Source of the DNA: Tenodera sinensis | Lineage: Eukaryota; Arthropoda; Insecta; Mantodea; Mantidae | NCBI GenBank assembly: GCA_030765045.1 | Contig: CM060961.1 | Coordinates: forward strand, 29,939,805-30,003,804 | Length of the DNA stretch: 64,000 nt | Direction of reading: 5' to 3' | In this document: positions 35,545 through 45,245 of the stretch, piece after piece | Layout of the letters: each line of letters begins with the position of its first letter | Position numbering within the stretch: position 1 is the first letter of the stretch | The notes under the pieces: generated by a model | The model's input: the letters and a program-made list of their open reading frames with translations, nothing else | What the model was told of the DNA's origin: nothing | The model's database searches: none | Program-made: the position numbers and the translations under genes

Positions 35545-35870
35545 TGTCCTACACTCTGCTTGTGTGAAAGAGTGATTAGTTACCATTGACCTAATAGCTT
35601 GTTAAATACGAAGCTCGGCTTGGTAAACCATTTACAACATTATCAGTCGCCATTGGGAAATGTCAGCTCAAAATGGATTTCGAATCTCCTTGTGATTAAC
35701 AGGGGAAAATGCGAGTAAGTTGGGGAATTTAATGTCGTGCCGGCATACTTAGTTGGCTAGAGCAACCGGTATATCAATAGTTCAAATTCCGGCTATAGCA
35801 TTCAATTTTTTAATCTGATTCTAGCTTGTCCTACACGGCTGGTGTAAAAAAAGAATCAATCAAAAAATTA
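35545..35870 (+). mobile_element. tRNA-like SINE insert (family I), diverged
   Basis: Includes TTAGTTGGCTAGAGCAACC (A-box-like region) and AGTTCAAATTCCGGC (B box). CTTGTCCTACAC occurs on both sides (35548 and 35826), perhaps two related fragments. The same TTTGTCCTACACGGCT motif occurs at 13806. Confidence 0.5.
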
Positions 35871-36030
35871 AGAGCCAGATTTGAAATAACTATAAATAAA
35901 TAACTTTTTTTTCCCATATGAAGGTATTTTGGAATAGGGAATTTTCTTCTGATTTTCCTTTTGCATCTTGGAACATGCTGAACTTGCATACCAACTTTAG
36001 TATCTGATTGACTCCGTTTTTGAGTTATGC

Positions 36031-36109
36031 TGTTCTCTTTCCCTTTCTCTCTGCCTCTCCCTTCCTCTCCCTCTGTTTCTCCTTCCCTCCCCCTCCTTCG
36101 CTCTCTCTT
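36031..36109. repeat. CT-rich tract in the MSE slot
   Basis: Pyrimidine-only sequence with few exceptions, directly after GAGTTATGCTGTTC, where other copies carry (CA)n. Confidence 0.9.
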
Positions 36110-37079
36110 AACTTGTGTTTTATTCTTGAGTGTTTGTTTTTACGGTTTTAGAATACTAACTCTGTTTTCTATTGTTTTACCGTTTGTATTTAGCGTTTTA
36201 ACTCTTTACTGTTTTAACATTTACTTTTTTAATGTTTTAACTGTTCATTGTTTTAATATTGTGTGTTAGCTTTCGCCTTTCACCTTTTAACCACGTCAGT
36301 TTGCATTTTAGACCTTAAAATTTGATTTGGGGCCCAAATGACCCAGATATCGACGAGAAAACGGATCAAAAAGTTGATACATTTAACATAGACAATGGAA
36401 TGCCCCCTTTAGAACGGCACGCAACTTACAGTTTGTCTGTTTGTTTTAATATTAAAGCTATCCTGCGCGTGTGTAGGTTTTCTTCTTTTTTGGTTGTCGC
36501 GTCTCGAGCTTTAGGTATATAATGTTTATTAACGACTACGACTTCCAGTATTTTAACATTTAGCAAATTAGCATATTCTTCTGTTTATTTTTCCCGTATT
36601 CTCCAACTTGACCACAGTTTCTGCTGTATCTTGCATTCCATGTATATTCTTCTATTCTTTTTTATTCTTTATTCCTTATTTTTATTATGAAGGCAAGTTT
36701 ATTTTCCTTGTCGAAGTTGCCACGTGTATCAATTACTCCAGTAGCTTTATTTTTCCTTATATCACATTATGACCTTCAATTTTACTTTGAGTAATCATAT
36801 TCTTATTAAGAATAATATTTTATTTTTACTGATATTGATATAAAACTGGCAATCCATTATTTTGTATCCTATAAAATCTAATTTTTTTTCTTTAATTCAA
36901 TAATCTTGCAATTTTATGAAAGACAGGTTTTCTGAAGTTTTACTACACCATACTTTGTACTGACTTTAGATTTTGAGCACTTTTCTTCCTTATGATCTAT
37001 TCCATTTTGTAAATTTCTATATCCAAATAAGTCTATCTAAACCGTTTTACGCTTCCAAATTATTAGTCACTTTACGCCA
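36110..37079. other. no recognisable gene; GTTTTAAC-rich patch
   Basis: GTTTTAA(C/T) recurs at 36195, 36211, 36234 and 36250. Two short plus frames (36027-36269 and 36322-36522) have no domain. The remainder is T-rich. Confidence 0.4.
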
Positions 37080-37270
37080 TTTTGTCACACCATGTTATGA
37101 GTTCAAATCAGGGTTAGTCAGGGTTAGTGAGTTTCCTGGATACGGTTTTTCCGCCAGTTTCCCTATGCTCTAGGAACGCCGGGCTTATTTCGGCATTATC
37201 TCAACCATTTCGCTCACTCGTCCGATATGATCTACCAGATTATAGGAAATGCACTCCAAGAAAAGGAGGA
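37080..37270 (+). mobile_element. SINE family A, diverged
   Basis: GAGTTCAAATCAGGG stands for the B box. GGATACGGTTTTTCC and the tail CGTCCGATATGATCTACCAG place it in family A. The A-box region is lost. Confidence 0.65.
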
Positions 37271-37464
37271 AAAAAGAAAAATAACAGTTGGTAACTCTGA
37301 TTAGATACTGTGGTGAAGACCAGTCATTCATGCGAATACTTAATTAAAAAATATAAAATTATGAACTTTAACGAGACATTACAGCTGCTTAAAATCTGTC
37401 CACCGTACATTTGTGAATGTTACTTAAAAGATCTGATATGTTTCCTTAAAGATTCCTGTAATTA

Positions 37465-37770
37465 CACTGATTAAAATACTTTATGTTTAAGGTATTTTTA
37501 TGACAAAATGTATATACTGAATTTTCTGGGTATAGCCTGCCAAGTTCTTAATTTTGAATGCCTTTTGTACGTAAAACTGGTAAATCGTAAGAAATAGAGA
37601 AAATCTTAGTATACAAAAAGGTACATTTCACTAACGTACGCAGTTTATTCAAATAAACATTTTTTTCTAGTGTTAATCTATTCCAAGATATTCTTTATTA
37701 TTGGTTTGAAATTTTTACCAATAGAAACTCACTATTACTTTGTTTATTTCATTTGTATAACTCCCTTTTA
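37465..37770 (-). mobile_element. MSE internal fragment
   Basis: ATTAAAATACTTTATGTTTA, GTATATACTGAATTTTCTGG, CTGGTAAATCGTAAGAAATA and CAAGATATTCTTTATTATTGG match the minus strand of the MSE middle. Confidence 0.65.
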
Positions 37771-37841
37771 CTTCTTTAGTCATATCGGGGGCTTTGTCTT
37801 GAGAAACAGCTGATGGCGCTATTGCTCACTAAACTTTAGGC

Positions 37842-38000
37842 TTTTTATCATCTTCAACATTAAATACACTCATATTTGCTCCCACATTAATGGGGGATAG
37901 GGAAGTATTCTGGTTAAAGGAAAATTTGTAACCCCAGCCGGCAATCGAACCCGGATCTCTGTGTTGAGAAGCCGGAACGTTGACCACTCGACCGTAGAGA
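37842..38000 (-). mobile_element. SINE family G
   Basis: The minus-strand head GTCGAGTGGTCAACG and B box CCGGGTTCGATTGCCGG are clear, followed by CTGGGGTTACAAATTTTCC. The body ends in ACATTAAATACACTC. Confidence 0.75.
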
Positions 38001-38234
38001 CAGTCAGTCTCGTTTCTTCTCGAGACTGAAGAACGAAATTTCTGAGTCATCATATATCGATTACATTTTTAAAATCTGTCACTTTAGCCTGCCCGTATTC
38101 TTGCATATCTTATATCAAAAGTGTAGGTTACTGTGGAATGAAATATGGATCAGAAGTTTAGTAATTAACACACAAGGAAATGGACAAAATTTGAACTATT
38201 GAAATACTGAGATCACTCAAAATCAACACCGGAA

Positions 38235-38519
38235 AAAGCTCGAAATGAAACTGTGAAAGAAATTATGGGAGTTAAAGTCTATTTGGAAATTTGGGATATT
38301 ATTGAACAAAAAAGATTATGTAGGTTTGGACGCGTTAAAAGAATGCCAGATAAAAGACTACCTAAGTTAATAATTGAATAAGTACCACCAAAAAGAAGAG
38401 AGAGCGGACGTCCAAAGAAGATCTGGCTAGAGGGAGTTGTAACAGCGATGAAACACAGAGACTGGAAAAAGAAATGTGGCATAGGAGTGGCGTTTGTTAC
38501 GACACCGGAAGATAGATAG
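38235..38519 (+). pseudogene. C-terminal end of a non-LTR retrotransposon polyprotein
   Basis: One plus-strand frame reads KARNETVKEIMGV, then IIEQKRLCRFGRVKRMPDK, LPKLIIE, a TAA stop, VPPKRRERGRPKKIW, and MKHRDWKKKCGIG. The order (helix, C-x-x-x-GxVxRM, RGRPKKxW, basic tail) is that of the region beyond the RT domain in many LINE proteins, where the usual form is GHVxRM...GRPxKxW. A single in-frame stop interrupts about 95 codons. The clade cannot be settled without RT motifs, and the upstream RT is absent. Confidence 0.75.
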
Positions 38520-38564
38520 AAACGTGGAATGAAGGTTATTCACAAGAAGTACCTACACAAAAAG

Positions 38565-38630
38565 GATACGCTTTTATACCAAGTGTGTAGAAGAATGAGT
38601 GGAGGAAGTCATATGAATGTGATACATCTG
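38565..38630 (-). mobile_element. MSE fragment, start end only
   Basis: TGTGTAGAAGAATGAGTGG, AGGAAGTCATATGAATG and TGATACATCTG are the minus-strand form of the MSE start. Confidence 0.65.
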
Positions 38631-38937
38631 AACTTTCAGGCTATTATGAAAAATAAACGCAGTAAGACGTATTTTTGAACGCCGTTGAAAAAATTCCATG
38701 TTTAATAATAATTAACAGTGGAATTGTTATGTTGTTGTTTATCGGCTCCTGCACGCAGAAAAAAGGGGAGGTAAAAACGTTTTCTTCAACAAGGAAAACA
38801 AATGTTAAAAGCAGACATTAGTCACGTTGCTTCTCATGGACGCAAGAGTAATTTGAGGTTAGTTCACTAAATTTAAGGGCGTATTTTTTAAATTCAAGAC
38901 TAATTTAATTTTTTTCTGAAATAATTTTGCTTTAACA

Positions 38938-39540
38938 ATTTTAAGTTTCTCTGCCTGTATTTCACGCACAATTCGATATGAAGATTCCCTGTAAATACAC
39001 TATGCGCGCGCAACGTAATGTCCGACAAATACCAAAGTTGATATTTGGTTCTGTACCTTCCAAAGATGTGAGACGAAGATTTATTAACGATTTTTATTAA
39101 ACTACAGCATATTTAAGATATTTGCATGGCAAATAAAATGTAGATATATCTTGAACTTTTCGGAAATAACCTCCGAAACCCTCCTCATTCAGAAAGCGTT
39201 TTGTATAATTGGTAAACCATTAGTGATAGATAAACGCCAAAGTCCACAATCTGTATCCAATAAAACTATGTCATATACCATTTGCTACTGGTTTGAATTT
39301 ATAAGTCCTTTTTGCAAATGCTACGTCGCTGTTCGTATTTTCTCCTGTTCATGCAGAAATCATTGTATTTTAAAGCCATCACACAGAGCGACTGTTGAAA
39401 CATTTGACTATCGCTTTTATCCTACTGTGTCCTTTTACCTATAACAAAATGTTTAACTGATTAACAAGAATACAGCAGAACACGTCTTTTGTATGTAGAA
39501 GAGTGAATAGAGAAAGACATATGAATTCAACGCATGAGAG
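38938..39540 (-). mobile_element. MSE copy with reduced slot
   Basis: ACAATTCGATATGAAGATTC leads to a short GCGCGCGC remnant at the slot. GACAAATACCAAAGTTGATA, TTTTGTATAATTGGTAAACC and CACACAGAGCGACTG follow, then the end AATAGAGAAAGACATATG. The frame at 39151-39444 lies in it and is not a gene. Confidence 0.7.
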
Positions 39541-39820
39541 TTTTATTTTGAAGGTGGGTGCTTTCTTTAAGGTTGACCTGAACTCTACAAGTGCACTCCG
39601 TGAAGCTAAAATAAATTATAAAACAGTTCTTAAAATACCGGAATTAACCGTGCACCTTTTGGCTTATTTTCTTTGTGATAAACAGTGTTAAAATTTGGAT
39701 GTAATAATTCAACAAGTTAGGAAAATTTGTCTTTTGTAATCTTTATAATATAAGGTACGTTGTGGTACATTACTTTATAAAAACATTTTAATGTGGCATG
39801 TTTATAGTGAAAATATATGT

Positions 39821-39823
<3 letters not shown>

Positions 39824-39869
<46 letters not shown>

Positions 39870-39876
39870 GTTTGTG
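39824..39876. repeat. (GT)n microsatellite
   Basis: About 24 GT units ending in GCGTGTGTTTGTG. Probably the slot of the minus-oriented MSE copy that continues at 40148, separated by about 270 bp that ends in a SINE tail. Confidence 0.9.
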
Positions 39877-40087
39877 TTTTCTGTATATTTTACTCGGTTA
39901 TCTTTAAATCAAGCTTTAAAATAGGATGAATCTTTTATTAATTATCAGTGCTGTGATGATAAAACGCAGTAAAATGTGTTTTAAAACCCTTAGAGATTTT
40001 AAATCACGTTTAGGCATAAATTACTAAATTGTGATTGACCTAGGAATTTTCATACATTTAACACTGTTGTGCCCGGAAAAAAAGAAG

Positions 40088-40147
40088 AAAAAAAAACTCG
40101 TCTGATATGACCTAACCGGTTCAAGAACGTTGAACCTTAAAAAACTG
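40088..40147 (+). mobile_element. SINE family A, tail only
   Basis: TCGTCTGATATGACCTAACC then CAAGAACGTTGAACCTTAAA is the 3' end of family A. It directly precedes an MSE fragment. Confidence 0.6.
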
Positions 40148-40610
40148 TAAAACATAACCTCAAAACCAAATGTCCTATAAATACCAAAGGTTCAATATTT
40201 TGTAAAGATGCAATACGAAGATTTTCAAGAAAATACTCTCACCCCTAAATACCCTTCACATGGATGATTTTTCTAAACTTTGGATTCTTACAAAAATAGC
40301 TAAAGTTGATTTTGGATATTTGGATTGCAAATAAAATGTATATCTTCAATTTTCTGGGAATAGTGTGAAGTCCTCTTCATTCGGAAGAAATTTTGTATAC
40401 TTTTGCATAATTTATAAGCCTTATGGGACAGAAATGTACTACATAAAAATATAGAGCTGTTTAAAGTATGGAATTTATTTCAAATAATTTTTGTGACGTC
40501 AGCCTAGATATCCTTTGTTGTTGAAATTTGAATTTGAAAAATAACTAAAAATGTAAAGAAATATTAAATTTGAGGTGGTTATTAAATTGTCAGGGCGTAC
40601 TTCTGAAATA
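40148..40610 (-). mobile_element. MSE copy, post-slot to middle
   Basis: AACATAACCTCAAAACCAAA, GATGCAATACGAAGATTTTC, GTATATCTTCAATTTTCTGG, CTTCATTCGGAAGAAATTTT and GTGACGTCAGCC in place of GTGGCATTAACC. Confidence 0.7.
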
Positions 40611-41084
40611 TTAAGCTTTTTTCATTTTTTTTTTCCCTGGCATAAAATTTTCAACATTTTTATTCAAATATCGTACAAAACCTGGTATCAATTATTAATA
40701 TATTTGAATATATTTTTAAAATGTTACCTTCTCTTAACGACGACGTAATGGCGTGTTGTAGGGGCTCTCGGGTGAGCGAGTGGGGTGCAAGGCACACGAC
40801 TCTTCTCCCAGACTCCGCACTCAACACCAAAACACTACAGCACTACACCACAGTGCAGCGCACAAGCACTACACTCCACTCAAATCGACGCTCTGAGAGC
40901 TACTGATGCCAGTCTGCTGCTTCTGGTGGCACAGCACCGCCGCGCCGCGCCGCAACAGGTGTGACGTCACGTAGCCACAGGTGGGAGACATAAGACAGAA
41001 CACCTCGAAAAATGACACATATAGAACAAAAAAGAGAAGAACGATCAGGAGTACGTGGAATAAAGGTGATGATAGCAGAAAGAA
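40611..41084. other. GC-rich patch with a CRE palindrome
   Basis: 40744-40990 is far more GC-rich than its surroundings. It has CCGCCGCGCCGCGCCGC at 40938-40954 and the palindrome TGACGTCA at 40962-40969. ACTACA/ACTCCA units recur at 40825-40880. No SINE boxes or coding signature are seen. It could be a promoter-like patch or the end of an unknown element. Confidence 0.35.
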
Positions 41085-42005
41085 TGTTACGTCTTACTTT
41101 CACATCACATTTCCTACCCGTCTTCTACAAACCACTCTTCTGACAACTTATTTTTCTATCTGCTTCGTGTTAATGAGATAAACCCTTGTAGAATTAGTTT
41201 CAATTGTACGAGTACATTCGTTGTAGATGCAAAGGGGATACACCAAACAGTATCGATAGGCAAAAACAAGTGAATGGTGACGGCAATTAAAATAGTACAC
41301 CTATTATGCAATGAGAGCATAGTCAGTATATTTTATGAAACAAGCGTAGCGAGTTTCATAATATTCATACAAGTATCTTAATTGCTATTGCACTCAAGTT
41401 TCATACCACTATTTATGCTCTATCATGAGTTAAGTTATAAAACATTTATAACATGCTTTTAGTATTCTACGCTAGGTCCGACATTTTAATCATGTATTTG
41501 TTATTCGATTGTACATACGACCTTCAACTTTTAGTGTTACGTTGGCCTACACACAATGATACAGACTTTCAAAAACTTGAAGACAAATTTAATTTTTTAG
41601 AGTGTTATTTACAATATTAGTACTAGTTATTAAATAAACAGAGTAGCTTTATTTCACATACGGGAATCGATAGTTTCGCTTTTAGCTACGTGTGAAAGTG
41701 CGCAGACGACGAAGTATTGATAGCTACATGCGGATCTTTTGATTGGTGGATTAGCAATGCCGTTATGAACTGGTGCACTTCAATTGATAGATAGCAATAT
41801 CTTATAAGGAGGTTTGAATTTGTGTAGTTTACGAATTATACATAATTCCTTTCAAATTAAGAAAACTTCACAAGCTACCCCCCCCCCCCCAATCGGATTC
41901 AAGATATACATTTCATTTGTTATGTAAGTACATTAAACATACCTATGGTATTTTAATACAAATCGTTAAAGCTATTTTTTTGAGAAAATAAAAAAATAAT
42001 GGGCA
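41085..42005 (+). mobile_element. MSE copy with a 0.5-kb insert and C13 run
   Basis: Starts CTTACTTTCACATCACATTTCC and has TTCGTGTTAATGAGATAAACC. An unclassified insert spans about 41285-41800. It then has AATTATACATAATTCCTTTC, a 13-C run at 41878-41890, ATATACATTTCATTTGTTAT and TTTGAGAAAATAAAAAAAT. It stops before the slot. Confidence 0.7.
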
Positions 42006-43056
42006 CAGAAGAAACACTTAAATAGCAATTCTCATGCATCCAAATTGGCCCATTTTACACTAAATAAAATACGCCAACGCCAGCGTTGCAATAAAAATTA
42101 CTAATTTCAAGTCAGCCAGTAGAAGTAGTGTTGCTTTGAAGAACGCAGGTTAATTAAATCACTTCCTAGTACTATATTTCACATCAAAGAAGCCTCAGCA
42201 TCATCTACCTCATACCACTATGTTGCTAGAAACGGGCGATAATGGCGGCTAAGAACAAAGACAATTTCCACACAGTTCTAGAAGCTTCGACTGCAGGGCT
42301 TGTAACGAAAAGCCTTGGGAAACGTAGATTTCCAGAAAAATCGCTGGTACCTAATTCTCGACAATATTGGCGAGTCGGCACGGACGGAATTCAGTCAGTC
42401 TAAAGACAGGGCTGGCTAGATGAGCATCCGAGGTGTGAAACTCTTTACCCCATACAATCACCCCTCTCTACTTGCTTCTATCCGGCAGGTAAACAGAGAG
42501 GTGACGTGTGACACAGTGGCGGCATTCGGGTTTCGGGTGAAATGTCTTTGCGACGTAATCAAATGCATACTTTTGAGCTGAATGTCTGACTAGGAAAACA
42601 AAGAGAGTTAATGACACTAGAGAATACGAGTGAAGGACGCAGCGACAATGCTAGACAACATTATCTGGGAAACCGCTCTCTCACCACATTACTGAGTCTA
42701 GCCAAACCTTAAGTTGACAAAAGCAGTTCTATAGAATTAACATGTTTATTACCTTTGTTTTGTTACACAGTTCCCTTATACTGCTAAATGCATTTAAGGC
42801 TTTCTGTACCGTATTCTCAAAAATAAACGCCACAGTTTATATGAAAAATGTATTGAAATTGTTTACAATGTACCTTTTATTGGATAGTCACGTAGTGATA
42901 ATGATACTCTCCTAATTTACATGGTTGGTAGCTGGTTTCTTTTTAAATATTAGCGTATCAATGTGTTCTACGTTTAAGTTCAAGATAAACTTAAGCGTAG
43001 AATACATTGAAGATGTTCATGCGAAACGCTACTACGTAACAGGCTCTTGTTCAACG
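42006..43056. other. unclassified; small frame opening ATGGCGGC at 42242
   Basis: ATGGCGGCTAAG at 42242 opens a 53-codon plus frame ending at 42403. It is basic in the middle (TKSLGKRRFP) and has no domain I know. Gene status is not supported. The rest is unclassified sequence. Confidence 0.3.
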
Positions 43057-43940
43057 TCAGAATGCTGAATAGTTGTTCACATTGATAAGTGTATCAAACA
43101 TGGCCAGTAATTTGCTTGCAAATAGGCGCAGCTTGGGAAATGTTTTCGGCAGTAATATGTACAAATCCAAACCAAGTTTTCCAGAACTGCGGAATGTTGT
43201 GTTGCTTTGAAGGTTAATGAATTCCAATTGCAGTTCATCTTGCGCCACCGAAAGATTATATGTAAATGGATTTTCGAAAAGCCTACAGTCGTTGTCTAAC
43301 GCTTGCACAATTTTCGCTGAGAACACTTCTAATAACTGCTCTAATACATTAATATATTTTTGTTTTATATTATTTAGTACATCCTTCATAACCGATTTTA
43401 AAGATGGAGAATGGTGCAATTTGCCTTTTAAACTAAGAGTATGTTCGAGGTGAACAGTTAAACCGCTTTGAAAAGCCAAATTACAAATAAAAATATCATA
43501 TTTAAATTTCAGAACTGCAATCCCTTTAGTTGTTAGGAAAGTATTGATTTCTTTCAGCAGGTCGAATATTCTTTGCAACATGTTGCTTCTACTTAGCCAT
43601 TTTACCTAGCAGTACTATGGTAAATCCAAATATTCGGAGCCTGATATTGTAAAAACTTCTTGAAACTCTGTCGCAGCACTTGAGCTCTGATTAGATTTAC
43701 AGTTTCAACTCAGACAGACGTAACATTATTCAAGGTAGGTGATTTCGCACAGACTGCTTCTCGATTAATAATGTAATGAATGGTATGGCAGGAATGGGAG
43801 GAAAATACATTTTGAGAATGGAATTTTCGGAGTCATCCTATTAGCCCTATTTGAGTTTCCACCATTGCTGGAGCCCCATCTGGAGCTATGCAGACCAACT
43901 TCTCCCATTGAAGCCCACACATTGATGTTAATCACATCAC
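43057..43940 (-). pseudogene. hAT-superfamily transposase fossil (ZBED5/SCAND3/GTF2IRD2-like region)
   Basis: The 3' part is a 174-codon frame (43057-43581). Its C-terminal stretch LFENPF...QLEFINLQSNT and LPKTFPKLRLFASKLLAMF matches the conserved region of the vertebrate and insect hAT-like proteins around ZBED5, SCAND3 and GTF2IRD2. In-frame before its ATG is KWLSRSNMLQRIFDLL (family form VRWLSRGN). Further upstream, in another frame at 43861-43915, is QWEKLVCIAPDGAPAMV, the DGAPAM core, then an INREAV block near 43780. At least two frameshifts and several stops separate these. The protein ends soon after MFDT, where the dimerisation region would normally continue. It is non-functional unless spliced unexpectedly. 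Confidence 0.85.
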
Positions 43941-44549
43941 TGCCTCATGTTGCACGTGCAAACCGCCACTACACGTTAACACTGACACCCGACTATAGCC
44001 ACAGTGAACTGGTTTAGTTGGCTATTGAAAGAGAGTAGGGGGAACGAGAGGGAGGGTAAATTCACACCTATAGTGCTTATATTCCCACCGCCAGAACTCT
44101 AAGAGTTAGTAGGTAGAATTGTCAGGGCGAGCTCTGAACAGTTGCCCAGTGTTTGTGTCAAGGTTACAGTACAACAGATTAGTGTGGGTTGCAAGGTCAC
44201 GAGTTGTGAATTGTGATTCAGTTTTAAGGGAAATAGAGTTGCATTAAAAGTAATTGGAGTTCTCATTTGTTACAGTATTTAACGGAAAATTTTGTTGTAA
44301 AACAATTAAAAGGTGTGAAACACAACCAAGTATTATTTGCTTTAAGCAAGTTGACGTCCTGCAAGATAATTTACCCATGAAACAGTTGCAATTAAAACAA
44401 ACTACAGCAATATCTTTAGCAAACGCATATTTTTGAAGCAGTATGTAAGTAGCTGGTACATTGAACAGAGAGTATATAATCAAAAGTAACGAGACACTAT
44501 AACGGAGGAAACAGTCAATTCCATTAGCTAGCGTTGCCTTAAGGCTGAG
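43941..44549. other. no recognisable feature
   Basis: No further transposase motif could be read. Short overlapping frames at 44244-44483 are on opposite strands of one AT-rich patch. Confidence 0.4.
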
Positions 44550-45245
44550 GGGAATTTCTGGACGTTTTTGTGTGCCATCCTTGTAAACTTCTGGATTTAA
44601 ATACCAAGTTTTGTGTTTATCCGTAATTTCATTTTCGAATTTCGCTGTTCCCTCTCCCTCGTTTTCCCTCTGCCTCCCTCCCTCTCCCGCTCTCTCTTCC
44701 TCACTGCCTCTCTATCACTTCTTCTCCCTCCCTCTTTATCTACCTCCCTCTCTCTCCACTTACCCCCCTCTCTCCCCCATCTTCCTCTCTTACCCTCTCT
44801 TTCCCACTCTATCGATTCTCTTTCTGTCCTCTCTACCTCTACCTCTATCACTATCTCTCTCTTTCTCTTATCACTTCCTCTCTCCCTCTCTACCTGTCAC
44901 TCCCTCTCTTTCTCCCATCTCCCTCCCTCTCCCGCTCTCTCTTCCTCTCACTCCCTCTCACTTCCTATCACTTCCCTCTCTCCCTCTTTCCTCTCTACCT
45001 CTTCCTCCCTCTACGTCCCTTTCTCTCCCTCTCTCTTCACCTCTCACCCTCTCTTTCCCACTCTATCACTTTCTCTCCATCTCTACACTTCCTCTCTCTC
45101 AGTCTCTCTACTTCTCTCTCTCTCACTCATTCACGCACGAGTGGAATTTTTCCTAAAAGTATTTTTTAGGAAATTTTATAGCATGTATTTTTGGTAAATT
45201 CTCAATATCAATTTATGTATGGAATGGAATACTTCCTCTTATTGC
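44550..45245 (+). mobile_element. MSE copy, slot region expanded
   Basis: Has GAGGGGAATTTCTGGACG, GTGTGCCATCCTTGTAAAC, AAATACCAAGTTTTGTG and TCGAATTTCGCTGTTCCC, then a 480-bp pyrimidine tract. After it come TTTTTCCTAAAAGTATTTTT, GCATGTATTTTTGG and AATGGAATACTTCCTCTTAT. Only the part flanking the slot is present. Confidence 0.75.
44649..45128. repeat. 480-bp polypyrimidine (CT-rich) tract in the MSE slot
   Basis: Almost uninterrupted C/T with scattered A, built from CCCTCTCTC, CACTTCC and TATC units. Blocks such as CTCCCTCCCTCTCCCGCTCT recur at 44669 and 44919, implying internal duplication. Ser/Leu/Pro-rich frames of 181 and 194 codons here are artefacts of the tract. Confidence 0.95.

Larger units (their letters stand above)
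35130..36109 (+). mobile_element. MSE copy, middle to slot, with SINE insert
   Basis: Contains AATATCTCAGAAATGTTTAA, TTTACGGTTTGCCAATTATA and CTTGCCAGAAAATTGAAGAT. A SINE-containing insert (35545-35870) follows, then TTTTGCATCTTGGAACATGC, ACCAACTTTAGTATCTGA and TTTTTGAGTTATGCTGTTC leading into a CT-rich slot. The end portion is missing. Confidence 0.7.

Noticed and set aside
44611..45197. Two Ser/Leu/Pro-rich plus frames of 181 and 194 codons
   Set aside because: They are readings of a polypyrimidine tract in which stop codons are improbable; both overlap in different frames.
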